Shown here: piece after piece, positions 19,820-31,222 of the stretch
Layout of the letters: each line of letters opens with the position of its first letter
How positions within the stretch are numbered: position 1 is the stretch's first letter
Assembly (NCBI GenBank): GCA_021186555.1
Contig: JAJKFL010000427.1
Coordinates: 16,792,005-16,856,004, forward strand
From: Reticulitermes speratus
Lineage: Eukaryota; Arthropoda; Insecta; Blattodea; Rhinotermitidae
Direction: 5' to 3'
Length of the DNA stretch: 64,000 nucleotides
Notes under the pieces: generated by a model
The model's database searches: none
The model's input: the letters and a program-made list of their open reading frames with translations, nothing else
What the model was told of the DNA's origin: nothing
Program-made: the position numbers and the translations under genes

Positions 19820-22515
19820 CAGAGCTTAATACAATAACAAAGGCAGGAAATAAGTTAAATGGCTTTACAGCTTAGTTGTCTATCTTCCGCCAACACCGCC
19901 GATGGAATAAAATTCCATAGCCTGAAATCTGAGACACAACCTCACAATGTCTATCGTCGTGATACTTTTAACCGTAGGAAGACAGCTGTGGGTTTCTTAC
20001 AATTTTTTGACCTACTAATTTCATGTGAGGGATAAAAATGCTTCAGGCTGTATCGTCATCAGACACACTATTTTCTGTTGTTAGTTAAACGCACAAAATA
20101 TCGTAACAGAAGTTGCCCATTTTTCGAAAACCTACCGTCATACAAAATTCTGGACCCTATTTTAACCCTTAAAAGACGATGGGGTTTAAATTCCAAGTAC
20201 TGCCCAGGACGGATGGGTTATAAATTTATAGCACCCTTAAACGCATTCATGACCGCACGGTGCACTGAAGTGATGAGTAGCGTCTGTACGTTCCACGTCC
20301 ATACGCCCGCACTGTTATCTTATCATTGGCACTGGTATGAATGTGGGGTACACCCCGGAAACACATAAAGGGGCACGATTGTGTTGCAACGAAGTCTATG
20401 ATTACTGTACCGGACAATCTACAGACACGTTCAACACAGCATCATATACCGGCTCAGCACCCTCCGATACGTGTTACAGGTAACAAGACCTTGCACACAA
20501 AAGTAGAACAATTAACACGACAACACTGCAACCATAACAGCTTTAAAGAAGACGGTAACTTAATTACATCGACCACACAAAAATAAAAAGTCGTTTCAAT
20601 TAGCAGTCAAACCGCCTCGTTCAGTGTCTAAGTCAATCTATGAACAATCACAAGTGTTTTAATAAAGAAATAACGCCTGACCACGATATGATCATATAAT
20701 TATCCAACGAATATTTGTTGGAGTGACAATTAAAAAATTACATGATATGGAATTTTACTATTGTTTTAAATGCGTCTCTTGCGTAAAACTATGCCCAATG
20801 TCGACAAAATAACTGCCCAAACAGCTAGCGGATTTGAGTGAATATTCTAATGAATACACACAAACAAAGCTGTATTAAGACATATCATAAAACAATGACA
20901 TTGGTATATTAAACACAACGTGATGCAACAATATTTACATTCATGACTGTTAAATAATAACAGAGTTGTGTTAAAAATAACATAATTACAGAATAAATCT
21001 TCATCTAGGCAAATAATACAGTATGCCTACATTTATGGCGTCACAGTTCATGCTTAACAGAATTAATTTTCCCCATTGTTGGAGTCCTTCAAAAGGCCAG
21101 GCTTAATTCAAAAGCTACTGCGACGAGGAATGTTGTAAGTGGCTAATTATCACGTAATATTAAATGTAGAGTTACGGAACTCAAATATCATTAATTTGCA
21201 AAATAATGAAATAATTCTGTTTGAGCTTACTTACCTCAGGAAAATGACGGACAGACAAAGTACTATAAAGATCAATGTCATTGTAATTTCTGAAACTTGT
21301 GACTTGTTACTTGTTTTATTTAAACCATAATATATGTTACAGTTTCAATGTCAAAAGCTTTATAATTTTTAACAGACGATTGCGCGGTAGAAAGCTAATC
21401 CCCGGTATGTTAGGCCACTGTGCTTACAATCACATACACCTGTGACACAAATGGAATCAGAAGCGCGTTGCCTCGCCTGCAGCTTTCGATATATCACTAT
21501 TATATGCCTGAAGATGTGCCCAACAATGCATAATAAGTTACAGCAACACCTCTTCACAGGCGAGGTATAAAACTTGTGCCTCCTGCCCACGTGAGAGGTG
21601 CCATAACATATTAGGACCAGACATTTAAGTGCCTTGGTGTCTCCTTACACGCTCCCACTACATCAGTGAATCAAAAAAAAAAGGACCAGACATATGCTTC
21701 ATCCTAAACTTTTTCATATTTCTTGGAGCACGGTAGTGATTTCTTTCTGAAAAATGTCGACAAAATAACACAGAAATAAAGAACTGCAGCCAGGAAAATG
21801 TGCAAGACAGAAGGCAAATTTTAGTAGTAAATTAAATACCATACATTAACATTAAAAAGAATTAAATACAGTTGTGTTTAATGCAATTTAATATACATTT
21901 ATGGCTGACATATATAGCGTTAATGACATCGAATTAAGAGACGGAAATTAAATAACTAATGCTGAATTACGTGACGTATATTCAGGCTTATTAATGGCGA
22001 TATACAGCAAGTTGCAAGCGAGGAAACAGGCTGCTGTTCTCGTTGCTTTACAGCTATATATAAATGAAGGCATCCTGGTGATTAGCTCTTATCGTGCAAG
22101 TGTCTATTAAGCTTTATAAATTAAAACTGTAACTTGAATTATGATTTAAATAAAAGAAGCTACTGAATTTATTAACAGGCTATTAGTAACTAACAAAGAG
22201 AAGATAAGCCGCAAGATACTGAATATTTTTATCATTTACATTTTAATTTTAGCGAAGATAGATCTACATTTGAATCGAATCTAAATAAAAACGCATTAAT
22301 ATTTTTAGAGTTCCACTCGCCGAGACGCATTTCAGAGACAGGATATTCTCGGGTTGTGTAATACAGGTCGAAAAGAACGAAAGCTGTAATGCCGATCTTT
22401 GTGAACTAAAAGGTTATATAAATTCTCGCATAACTAAACTCCGTAACATAAGGTTCAAGGTAACGTATGTTTTCTACAGTGCCCCCAAAATCAATCTTTG
22501 GATTTAGAGCCCAAC
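19820..22515. other. 2.7 kb without recognised feature
   Basis: No known repeat, RNA gene or plausible exon was found. The open frames present are 60-96 codons without motifs. Several tracts are strongly AT-rich (20590-22300). This is the second longest plain stretch in the window. Confidence 0.5.
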
Positions 22516-22519
22516 TTCT

Positions 22520-22815
22520 ACCTAAGTCAGTATGACGACTAGCCTACGGCTTGAACGATTGGTGCTTCGATTCCAGGCAGGAGCAACGGTATTTTTTGTT
22601 TTACAAAACGTCCAGACAACCTCTGGGACCCATCAGCTTCCTATTCAATGTGTTCCGGGGGCTACTTCTCCGGGGATAAAGCGACCGGAGCGTGAAGCTG
22701 ACGACTCACCTCCCTTTAACGCTGAGGTTAAGAGTGAATGGTTTTATACTTCCACTCCCACTCATGCTTTCATGGCGTGGTGCATATGCAAGACCAAGGA
22801 ATAATTTACCTTTAC
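22520..22815 (+). mobile_element. SINE B, diverged
   Basis: Worn head (actagcctacggcttgaacg, cgattccaggcagg), then body motifs gtccagacaacctctgggac, ccggggataaagcgaccgg and aacgctgaggttaagagtga. It ends in tttacctttac. Confidence 0.8.
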
Positions 22816-23117
22816 AGACAACACATGAAAACATGGAGAACACTGAGCGCTCTCACGGACTCACTGCTCTAAGTAACTGCAAATAACAGAAACATTACAA
22901 GAGTGGGTGCAAATCCTGCTTCTGCCTGGAGCAATACTAGGGAAAAGAACTGCGGATACGATTCAGAGTGCCCAAGAGATGGCTAACTTCGCTTTTCTAG
23001 TATTCACCAACATCATTTTCATGGTTGTTAAATGCCGAACCTACTTATGAACTAACACAGGTAAAAAGACACGCACACAAGTACCATGTATTGTATTTGT
23101 TGGTACTTCATATTGAA

Positions 23118-23420
23118 GAGGTCAGGATAGTGTAGTTGGTGACGTCACGAGGCTGCTGGCTGGACAATCGAAGGACCGTAGTTCGATTCCCGGCAGATGT
23201 AAGAGATTGATTCATCTCTTCTCCAAAGCGTCCAGACAGGCCCCGGGCCCATACAACCTGCTATTCAATTGGCATCGGAGCTCTTTCCCGGCGTAAAGTG
23301 GCTGAGGCGTGAAGATGATCACTAACCCCCCATGTCGTGCCGAGGTTAAGAATGAGTGGAGCTATATCTCCCCTCCCCCGTATGTCTTTCGTGGCGTAAT
23401 CCGGGACAATATTTCAAATA
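23118..23420 (+). mobile_element. SINE B, diverged
   Basis: Head gtcaggatagtgtagttgg and B box gttcgattcccgg. Body gcgtccagacaggccccggg, gtgccgaggttaagaatgag. The tail is eroded after gcgtaatccgggacaat. Confidence 0.8.
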
Positions 23421-23518
23421 ACAACAGCTTGCGAAAGTCCATGTGCACTCGAATTTAAATAACGCGTTCCAGAAGTTACCATACAGATCATGCAGTTTCT
23501 TCTTCAAGAAAAATACTA

Positions 23519-23818
23519 TTATTTTTATTTATTGAAGGGCCCCGCAGCAGATGCAAAGGACGCACCGCAGCCTTGAGGCTTATTGTGCAACGCAATGATG
23601 ATGATGATGATGATGATGATGAAGTTTTTTATGCTTTTCCATTTTAATGGAGCACCGATGGAATGAAATTGACAGGGGAAAACCGAAGTACTCGGAAAAA
23701 AAACCTGTCCCAGTGCCACTTTGTCCAACACAAATCCCACATGGAACGACCCGGGATCGAACCCGGGCCTCCGCGGTGACAGGCCGGCGGCTAACCGCCT
23801 AAGCCACGGCACGGCCCG
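23519..23818 (-). mobile_element. SINE D with internal (GAT)n
   Basis: Full-length minus copy with head region ctccgcggtgacaggccgg and B box cccgggatcgaacccggg as seen on plus. A 12-bp duplication agaaaaatacta flanks it (23507-23518 and 23819-23830). A run of about nine gat triplets (23595-23622) sits where the copy at 17478 has only catcttcatcaca, so the microsatellite grew inside the SINE. Confidence 0.9.
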
Positions 23819-24148
23819 AGAAAAATACTAAGTTTCAGTTTGAGATGGAGTGAACTATAATTTAAAGCATGTGATGCGGAACAAAACTAAATTTACCCCG
23901 CAATGTTTGGTGTACTCAAGAGAAATCTGTTCAGTAGTTTCGGAGAAGAAACATGCGTGCTGGATGGAGAGGGCCTCTCAACAATCCGTCTATTGCATGC
24001 ACGTCTGATAATGAAGGCACAGAGCGGTTTGAACGATGCTGCTTTGGCTGATTCACTGGTACAAGAAAGAGCGAAGTGACTTACTGGAAGACCCTGTCAA
24101 TTGCCAAGATTATACAGCGACGATGGTAAATCAATGTAAGAATATGGA

Positions 24149-24240
24149 GCACTGGTGAAATGACATTGACAGGGGAAAACCAGGGTACTCAAAACGAAAA
24201 CTTGGCCCAGTGCCACTGTCCACCACAAATCCCACAAAAT
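24149..24240 (-). mobile_element. SINE D fragment
   Basis: Only the middle of SINE D remains (gacaggggaaaacc, cagtgccactgtccacc). Both the tRNA-like head and the tail are missing. Confidence 0.75.
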
Positions 24241-24278
24241 AATATAAATTTGCCTAAAGATCAAAGTACGTATGCACT

Positions 24279-24450
24279 AAAGGTAAAGTTGTTCCTGTCC
24301 TTATAAAGCACTACGCCATTATAGCATATGGGGAGGTGGATATATATGTATTTATATATCCACGCATTATTAACCTCGGCACTAGATGGGGTTGAGTGAT
24401 CAGCTACACGTTGCAGCCCAGGCAAAGAGCACTCGATACCCACTGAATAG
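24279..24450 (-). mobile_element. SINE B, 5'-truncated
   Basis: 3' half of SINE B on minus, starting from the aaaggtaaag tail and including ttaacctcggcactagatgg. It stops before the tRNA-like head. Confidence 0.75.
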
Positions 24451-24589
24451 TAAGTATCAGTGAATTTGACAATGTAATCCCTCCCTTTTGTTGTCCAAAG
24501 GAACGAGCATTTAAATAATTTCAGACAAAAAAACCTGTTGCTAGGAAATAACAAAGTTCGCCAATGTTCATGTTTTAATATACATACTT

Positions 24590-24690
24590 TCACCATTGTT
24601 TCTGTAGTCTGTCTTACGAGAGGTGTATAGCCTCTTGCAAAGCGAGTTCTCCAAAGAGTGCGATAGTGCTTCATCTTTCAATTTCCATAC
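24590..24690 (-). mobile_element. LINE 3' end fragment
   Basis: Minus translation KHYRTLWRTRFARGYTPLVR QTTE, split here only for length, matches the C terminus of the LINE at 7385-7879. About 30 codons survive. Confidence 0.75.
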
Positions 24691-24699
24691 TTTTAATTT

Positions 24700-25320
24700 A
24701 ACAAAAACACATAATAAATTCGTGAATACTTCCTTTATTCAATGAAAACTTAAACGCACAAAGCGAGATAAAAGAAAGAGATAGGTATTAAAGAAACAAA
24801 ATGTGGTGAGGCGAGGAGAGGAGAGGGCTGTAGCCAGTGGAAAAGGATATATGGCCAAAGTTCAGTCCCCTTATTATTTCGATTGCGCATCCAAAGCACG
24901 AACTTGCGCGGCATTTTCATAATAAATACACTCGCCGCTGCAGACGTCGACAGCTTTTCATTCGCGCCGGCTGCTTCGCCAACAGAATGCCACAGAAGCA
25001 CCCTCTTATTAAAACCATGATTCCAGAAAATAATTGGACATACGAGTATTTTCCCCACCCTAAGGCTTAGAACGGTATATGTGTTCCTATAGAAATACAG
25101 CTAAAGGTTAAAGTAGATACAAGTTCTGTAAGTGGCTTTCCCACACAAGTCGACAATCACGATTACAGCCGCCCACATGAAGTTCTTTGGCCTGCAGAAC
25201 AACGTAAACTGGGATGACATTCCCTTTATCGTTATTCCATTAATACGCTTCTTTACAAAGTAAAAAAAGGCCGCCTTACATGGAGACTGTCCGTGACCTA
25301 GTACCAACGGCTAAACCGTT
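24700..25320. other. No recognised feature
   Basis: No element or gene was recognised. Open frames of 77-102 codons overlap on both strands and have no motif. Confidence 0.45.
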
Positions 25321-25379
25321 TGTCGTATTTTCATGATAACCGGTACAAAAAATTCTTTACAAAAGGTTGTCGAGCGAGC

Positions 25380-25830
25380 GTTGAGTTTCGTGAAAATTGG
25401 CTCACTGACGGTCATACTTCCCCAAGGCCGTAATCGAATTTATACCCGCACTTCTCACAATTCATGACCGATTTCTGTGGCCCTCGGTACAGAAGATCTC
25501 CGTGCAATGCCGTTGAGTAACCGCAGGTTTCGTGAAAATCGGCGAAAACCATGCTTCATTTCCCGGCGTAAACAAAATTTTGCCCTATTTTGCTACGTGT
25601 TTCATCCGATTCGGTTAAAATTCGGTACAAAATGGGATGTGAGTTTCGTAAAAATTGCCGCACTGAAAGCCATACTTCTGTCCGTAATTTCCAAGTTTAT
25701 TATCCCGATATGGGTTACATTCGACACAAGAAGTCTACATGTAATGGTGTTGTGCATTTGTGAGTTTCGTGAAAATCCCCGGACCGTAGGCCGTACTTTT
25801 CTTATTGGCGTAAAAGAAAAATACATAACG
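25380..25830. repeat. Degenerate tandem repeat (about 115-145 bp period)
   Basis: The phrase gtttcgtgaaaat followed by a gg(t/c)cataCTT-like phrase occurs four times (near 25385, 25528, 25645, 25760), with recurring ttcggtacaaaa and ccgtaat segments. The copies are old and differ in length. One frame stays open for 127 codons by chance. Confidence 0.55.
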
Positions 25831-26348
25831 CATGTACCGTGTAACCGCATGACATTTTGAAATTAAAGAACGCCTTGGTAAGGTCTGTGTACCAGGTCAC
25901 GGAGTGCATCATATACAGTCTTGTAATGTGTGTTCCGTGACAAAAAGAGGATACTGCGGGGGAAATTTCACTCTCCGTCTTCAGCTCGGCAGAAGAGGCG
26001 TGACGAGTCAACTCTGGCCCGTTACACACAAATGATCCAAGTTGGGTAAGTCCAGTGAGGGAGGTTAGTTAGCTCTTTCAACAGAGCAGTGTCCCTAGTC
26101 CCTACATATCCTCCCGACCTGTAGACGGAGACAGACACACTCTCCGAAACGCTCTATTTTAATAAACCCAGACTATGAACTAATTGCTCAAAACATTAGT
26201 CAAGTTTATTACGAGGAGAAAAACCTACGCCCCTAATTTCTTCCCGAGTCAGTTGTAAATAGATGCTCTTTTTCATTAGAGTATTAAGTCAATTAGAAAC
26301 AGGCAGCGTAACTATCAAGACAACGGATCTCCAGGACGACGGCTTCAT

Positions 26349-26988
26349 TACATCTCCAAGTTACTGCAGTGCAACGTTCGATGTCAGCACGATCTGTCAG
26401 GACCAACACTCCTCACACTTAATACAATTATATCTCCAAGTTACTGCAGTGCAACGTTCGATGTCAACACGATCTGTCAGGACCAACACTCCTCACACTT
26501 AATACAATTACATCTCCAAGTTACTGCAGTGCAACGTTCGATGTCAACACGATCTGTCAGGACCAACACTCCTCACACTTAATACAATTACATCTCCAAG
26601 TTACTGCAGTGCAACGTTCGATGTCAACACGATCTGTCAGGACCAACACTCCTCACACTTAATACAATTACATCTCCAAGTTACTGCAGTGCAACGTTCG
26701 ATGTCAGCACGATCTGTCAGGACCAACACTCCTCACACTTAATACAATTACATCTCCAAGTTACTGCAGTGCAACGTTCGATGTCAACACGATCTGTCAG
26801 GACCAACACTCCTCACACTTAATACAATTACATCTCCAAGTTACTGCAGTGCAACGTTCGATGTCAGCACGATCTGTCAGGACCAACACTCCTCACACTT
26901 AATACAATTACATCTCCAAGTTACTGCAGTGCAACGTTCGATGTCAGCACGATCTGTCAGGACCAACACTCCTCACACTTAATACAAT
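26349..26988. repeat. 80-bp minisatellite, 8 units
   Basis: Exactly 640 bp, eight copies of an 80-bp unit (starting tacatctccaagttactgca). The units differ mainly at one base (gtcagcac versus gtcaacac) and near one junction. Near-identity implies recent array growth. Confidence 0.97.
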
Positions 26989-27189
26989 TCAGCCCAATGC
27001 TCTACTTCCTTCCTCTGCTGCACACTTCCACACAAGCTACCTTCTGCTTCTCAACGCCTTAACTTGTTTCCAGCCTATCCTTGCCAGAAGGACGAGCGGT
27101 CACCGCATCGGAACCTTCAGAGCAGTAATCTTTCCTGACTCTCCCCGTGATGATGATAACGATGATGATAGTAATAATAACAATAATAA

Positions 27190-27434
27190 TAATTCAGATA
27201 ATATCTGGACAACATACCTGGAAGCACAAAATCAAGGAACTACAGCAAACAGCCACACTTCGCGCTGCAACATAATTCGGAAAGTGCTAATGTAAAAGTA
27301 CACAAGATGTAACATGGGAAATAGCATTACATGTAGCATAAATTGTAACTACACAATAGTTGCAACATTATATACCCTAGAAACATGGTTTGTTTCAGAT
27401 ACGTAATTGTAAATACCGTACATAAAGGTGAAAA
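27190..27434 (+). mobile_element. LINE 3' tail fragment (endonuclease-type C terminus)
   Basis: Last codons (cggaaagtgctaatgtaa) and 3' non-coding sequence (gggaaatagcattacatgta, ccctagaaacatggtttg) are homologous to the ends of the two longer copies that follow. Ends in a (TAG)n/(TAA)n run. Frames are broken. Confidence 0.65.
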
Positions 27435-27486
27435 CAAATAGTAGTAGTAGTAGTAGTAGTAGTAATAATAATAATAATAATAATAC
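27435..27486. repeat. (TAG)n(TAA)n microsatellite
   Basis: About eight tag triplets run into about seven taa triplets. It forms the tail of the LINE fragment just before it. Confidence 0.95.
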
Positions 27487-27559
27487 ATTTAAAATTTTCA
27501 ATACGCAAAGCACTAGCCATTGAAAGAACATAAAAATGGCACACACACACACACACATG

Positions 27560-27944
27560 CCAGTGCGTGAACATGAAGATGTAACAATGTTATGGAATCA
27601 ACGGTACACACAGGTAGTAAGTTACGGCAAATAGGCCAGATATAATAATTAAAAACAACACGACACGCACACTGATAGAGGTGGCAATACCAGCGGAAAG
27701 GAATGTCGCGCAAAAGGAAGCAGAAAAGAAACTAAAATACAACAGTTTATGTACAGAGATACAACGAATGCGGAACATGAAATGTATGATTGTACCGGTA
27801 ATAATTGGAGCCACCGGAATAGCAACAAAAGGTTTAAAGAAAAATTTAGAAGCCGTATCAGGGAAACATTCAATACATTCACTACAAAAGACAGCTGTAC
27901 TTGGAACATCACACGTAATACGGAAAGTACTGCAGTCTGAAACT
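27560..27944 (+). pseudogene. LINE C-terminal endonuclease-like domain, copy 1
   Basis: Frames joined across breaks read VTMLWNQRYTQV, then LIEVAIPAERNV, KEAEKKLKYNSL, EIQRMRNMKC, VPVIIGATGI and LQKTAVLGTSHVIRKVLQ before a stop. The order (acidic-hydrophobic LIEVA, then E/K-rich, then KY.L..EIQRM) resembles the restriction-like PD-(D/E)XK endonuclease region at the C terminus of R2/R4/Dong-type LINEs, where it nicks the target DNA. That identification is from remembered family patterns. The last 88 codons (27681-27947) are open. Everything 5' is lost. Confidence 0.6.
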
Positions 27945-28049
27945 TAAAAACTAAGCTGTTGTGGGTCACTGTTGGTTCAAGTGAAGTACCAGGAAGAAAA
28001 AACCTGTGACAAGGTACAACATAATAATAATAATAATAATAAATCACAA

Positions 28050-28426
28050 AGGTTATGAAGGGAACGTAACTATATTATGGACTCAACAAGTGGAAACTGA
28101 CAGAACCATCCATGACAAACCGGACATCAAAATTCATAATGAAAGAGGAACATGTATGCTAATAGAAGTGGAAAATTTCAGGAGACAGAAATGTGATCAT
28201 GAAAGAAGCTGAAAAGAGTCTAAAATATAAAGACCTTACAATAGAAGTACAGTGCATGTGGAATGTAAAAGCAAAAGTCATACCAGTAATACTAGGGGCA
28301 ACTGGTACCATGTCAAAATCATTCAGAAAATACCTGAGCAACATACCTCCAAAGCACGACACCAATGAACTACACAAAACAGCCATATGTGGCACTGCAC
28401 ACGTACTGCGGAAAGTGCTGATGTAA
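28050..28426 (+). pseudogene. LINE C-terminal endonuclease-like domain, copy 2
   Basis: Same domain as copy 1: LWTQQVETDRTI, a frameshift near the CMLIEV segment, then KEAEKSLKYKDLTIEVQCMW, VIPVILGATGTMSKSFRKYL, and LHKTAICGTAHVLRKVLM at the stop. It diverges from copy 1 by well over a third of residues, so the two come from different subfamilies rather than a local duplication. A run of aat triplets (28020-28041) precedes it. Confidence 0.6.
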
Positions 28427-28833
28427 AGGTACAAAACGTTTGTTATGGGAAATAGCATTACATGTACCGTATATTGTAACTACAGAATAGCTGTAACACT
28501 GTATACCTTACAAAGCACGACACCAATGAACTACACAAAACAGCCATATGTGGCACTGCACACGTACTGCGGAAAGTGCTGATGTAAAGGTACAAAACGT
28601 TTGTTATGGGAAATAGCATTACATGTACCGTATATTGTAACTACAGAATAGCTGTAACACTGTATACCTTACAAAGCACGACACCAATGAACTACACAAA
28701 ACAGCCATATGTGGCACTACACACGTACTGCGGAAAGTGCTGATGTAAAGGTACAAAACGTTTGTTATGGGAAATAGCATTACATGTACCGTATATTGTA
28801 ACTACAGAATAGCTGTAACACTACGTACCCTAG
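28351..28833. repeat. 161-bp tandem repeat made from a LINE tail
   Basis: The end of copy 2, from aaagcacgacaccaatgaac through its 3' non-coding sequence, is present three times at 28351, 28512 and 28673. The period is 161 bp and identity is almost complete. Each unit includes the last codons and the stop of the endonuclease-like domain. Confidence 0.93.
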
Positions 28834-28926
28834 AAACATAGTTTGTTTCAGGTATGTAATTGTAAATACCGTACATAAAGGTAATAACAACAATAATAAA
28901 TGCCTCTCACTGCCCTCCCCCTTTCC

Positions 28927-28930
<4 letters not shown>

Positions 28931-28959
<29 letters not shown>
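28931..28959. repeat. (CT)n microsatellite
   Basis: About 14 uninterrupted ct dinucleotides. Confidence 0.95.
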
Positions 28960-28960
<1 letters not shown>

Positions 28961-28964
28961 GAAT

Positions 28965-29215
28965 AACATTCTTAAGTATGAGGATTGCGTTCTCCTGGGA
29001 TGTGATGCCACGTCACTGAATAATCGGTCCCCGACGTTTCGAAGGAACGCAGTGCCTTCATTTTCAACGGTCTACAGGTCCGAGATTTCTATATCTAGTT
29101 CTTGAAGATGAAGGCACTATGTTCCTTCGAAACGTCCGGAACAGATTACTGAGTGACGCAGCATCACATCCCACAAGAACGGAGTCTTCAACCACCCGCC
29201 GTGTTAAAAACCTCA
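28965..29215. mobile_element. Repeat G, palindromic copy
   Basis: Two outward-facing units are reverse complements: minus strand GAAGG/CCTTC, GAAACGTC near 29030-29060 and plus strand tgaagatGAAGG...CCTTCGAAACGTC near 29104-29141. The flanking arms also match (gggatgtgatgccacgtcac with gtgacgcagcatcacatccc). The motif has the hammerhead-like order with an ACGT stem III, but C3 of the core is changed to T in both units, so activity is doubtful. Confidence 0.6.
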
Positions 29216-29552
29216 AGACTCGCATCCTTACATTTCAAGGACTTCAGCAAATGTAGTCATGAACATTACACTGGGTACACCTGTTTGTTATAACTGACGG
29301 AAATGTCTATCCAGTCTGTCAGCAATGGATAGACTTCCAGTTACATGACAGTAATTAAACCGACAGATACTCTGTACTGTCCGTCTAGGTTCTGAAGATG
29401 TGAACCAGCCACGTCTGGTTGTTACAATCAGCCGCACGTTCTGCGGTTTCAAAGCTATGGAAATCAGAATTCCGTTATTCTTGGATACGACGCTGTGTCA
29501 CTGGGTAATCGGATCTCGACTGTGTGGTGAAAGTCACGTCCGTTTCGTAGTA

Positions 29553-29735
29553 CAGTGTAACCTGCCTATAACGGAACCATAACGGATCGAAATGTTTTAC
29601 TATTCCAGGAAGGTCCCGTTTAATACAGATACCTTGAAGTATGGATCACCGGGGCTTCAGATCAAACGGATTGTAAATTTTTTTCCGCAGACATGTTTCC
29701 GTTATGTCCAGTTCCATTTTAGACAGGTTTCACTG
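29553..29735. mobile_element. pogo/Tigger-like MITE (183 bp)
   Basis: Ends cagtgtaacctgcctataac and, inverted, cagtgaaacctgtctaaaat. TA on both sides (29551-29552 and 29736-29737). The inverted repeats extend about 25 bp and there is no coding capacity. Length and end motif match the element at 12264-12447, but the interiors are different. Confidence 0.75.
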
Positions 29736-29951
29736 TAATCATATAACGAATCTAAATACACCAGTTACTCAACGCATTTATAAATAAAATATATTTCGGT
29801 AACATTCTTCAAAGGAATAAGTGTATCAGATGCAGGCCAATTTTAAAATTCTGTAACAAAAAAGATAAATAGACAAAGAAGCAGAAAGGAAGGGAGGCAG
29901 AGATTGGGAGAAAGAATAAAACACACACGAAGTAGTGCAAAGTTACATTAT

Positions 29952-30572
29952 GGCGCGTTCGCGTAACCATTGTTGCCATGGAAACACAACAACAGATCCA
30001 CGTTCCATTTTTATTGTTTTGGCGCAGATGTAGCCGTAATGCAACAATGCAACAATGGGTTCCATTTGTACTGTTGTTGAGCTACAACATATTTCGTACT
30101 GCTGTTAACAATAATACGTATTGAATAATACGAGTGTGTGTCCATATTCTTTCCTTCGTTATATGGCAAGCAAATAGCATCTTTTCTGCGCTGTATTAAA
30201 CTGTCATCTGTGGCTTGTCCGGCTCTACCATATTTATCCACATTATCTCATAAATGGCGCGAAATAAGTTTTTGAACAAATAATATGTGTTTTGAATTTC
30301 TCTACAACTTTGGACTCAAACATATCTCATTCTAAGAATAATTCAGCGAGATATCATAAATGTAAATATGTCTTCATGTGAACTACCCGTTATTCTTGTC
30401 AAATTTTAATGAAACTTGATTTTTTCGACAGAGTTTCGAAAAATCCTCAAATACAAAATTTCATGAAAATCCATCCAGTGGAAGCCGAGTTATTTTATGA
30501 GCACAAACAGACGGATGGACAGACAGACATCACAAAGCTAATAGTCGCTTTTCGCAATTTTGCGAACGCGCC
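29952..30572. mobile_element. Non-autonomous DNA transposon F, copy 2
   Basis: Inverted ends ggcgcgttcgc and gcgaacgcgcc. The interior matches copy 1 at 3583-4071 over most of its length (accattgttgccatggaaac, attatctcataaat, cacaaacagacggatggac) with about 130 bp more. No clear target duplication was seen for this copy. Confidence 0.7.
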
Positions 30573-30649
30573 TAAATACGGGGGGAGAAAGAGAAAAAAA
30601 TAAGCGAAACATGGAAAATTTAAAGCATCCAAAATGCTGACTCAGATAA

Positions 30650-30936
30650 GGGAAAGGTAAATATATTCCCGTGATTAACCAAAGAGCAAGCCATGAAGGC
30701 ATAAGGTGGTGCCGATTTTGTCCCCCGCATTCGTAACTTCGAGAGATCAGCATCATGGCCTGGCTTCTTTACCCCGCAGACATAGCACCGGTATTCATAC
30801 AACAGGAGGCCGGGTGGGCCCCAAAGCCAGCGTGGACGCTGACCATAACAGGCAGGTCTCTGTCTTCGACCTAGAATTTAATCCCGATTCTTTAGCTGTC
30901 TAGCCCATAGCCCAGCGACTATCTCGATTACAGGGT
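30650..30936 (-). mobile_element. SINE B, strongly diverged
   Basis: Minus-strand SINE B with remnants ggaaaggtaaa (tail), gaggccgggtgggccccaaag and a worn head near ctagcccatagcccagcgac. Many substitutions suggest great age. Confidence 0.7.
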
Positions 30937-31222
30937 TTCAGACCGAAATAAGTGTGTTAAAAAATTAAGCCAAAGGACAATGGAACATAGAAGAGCGAAA
31001 GTTGCTGATCGGAACTGCAAAGCTCGTGTAAAACATGACTGCCAACGACTGGGAGGTGCGAGGAAGCACTACAACAGACGACAGCCTCTGGCAGGAGGTT
31101 GGGCTTCGGCTGAGGCCACGATTCACTAAGCTACACAGTGAAACGTATGCTTTCATTGTGATACGTTTCGTACATCGCACACGAACTTAACATTTACCTG
31201 TGTGCATATCAGCAAGTTGCGA

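Noticed and set aside
25477-25860. 127-codon open frame on plus
   Set aside because: Lies across the degenerate gtttcgtgaaaat repeat array; the peptide has repeat texture and no domain.
26349-26988. Regular repeats that could suggest a CRISPR array
   Set aside because: The whole 80-bp unit is repeated with no variable spacers, and the surroundings are eukaryotic; it is a minisatellite.
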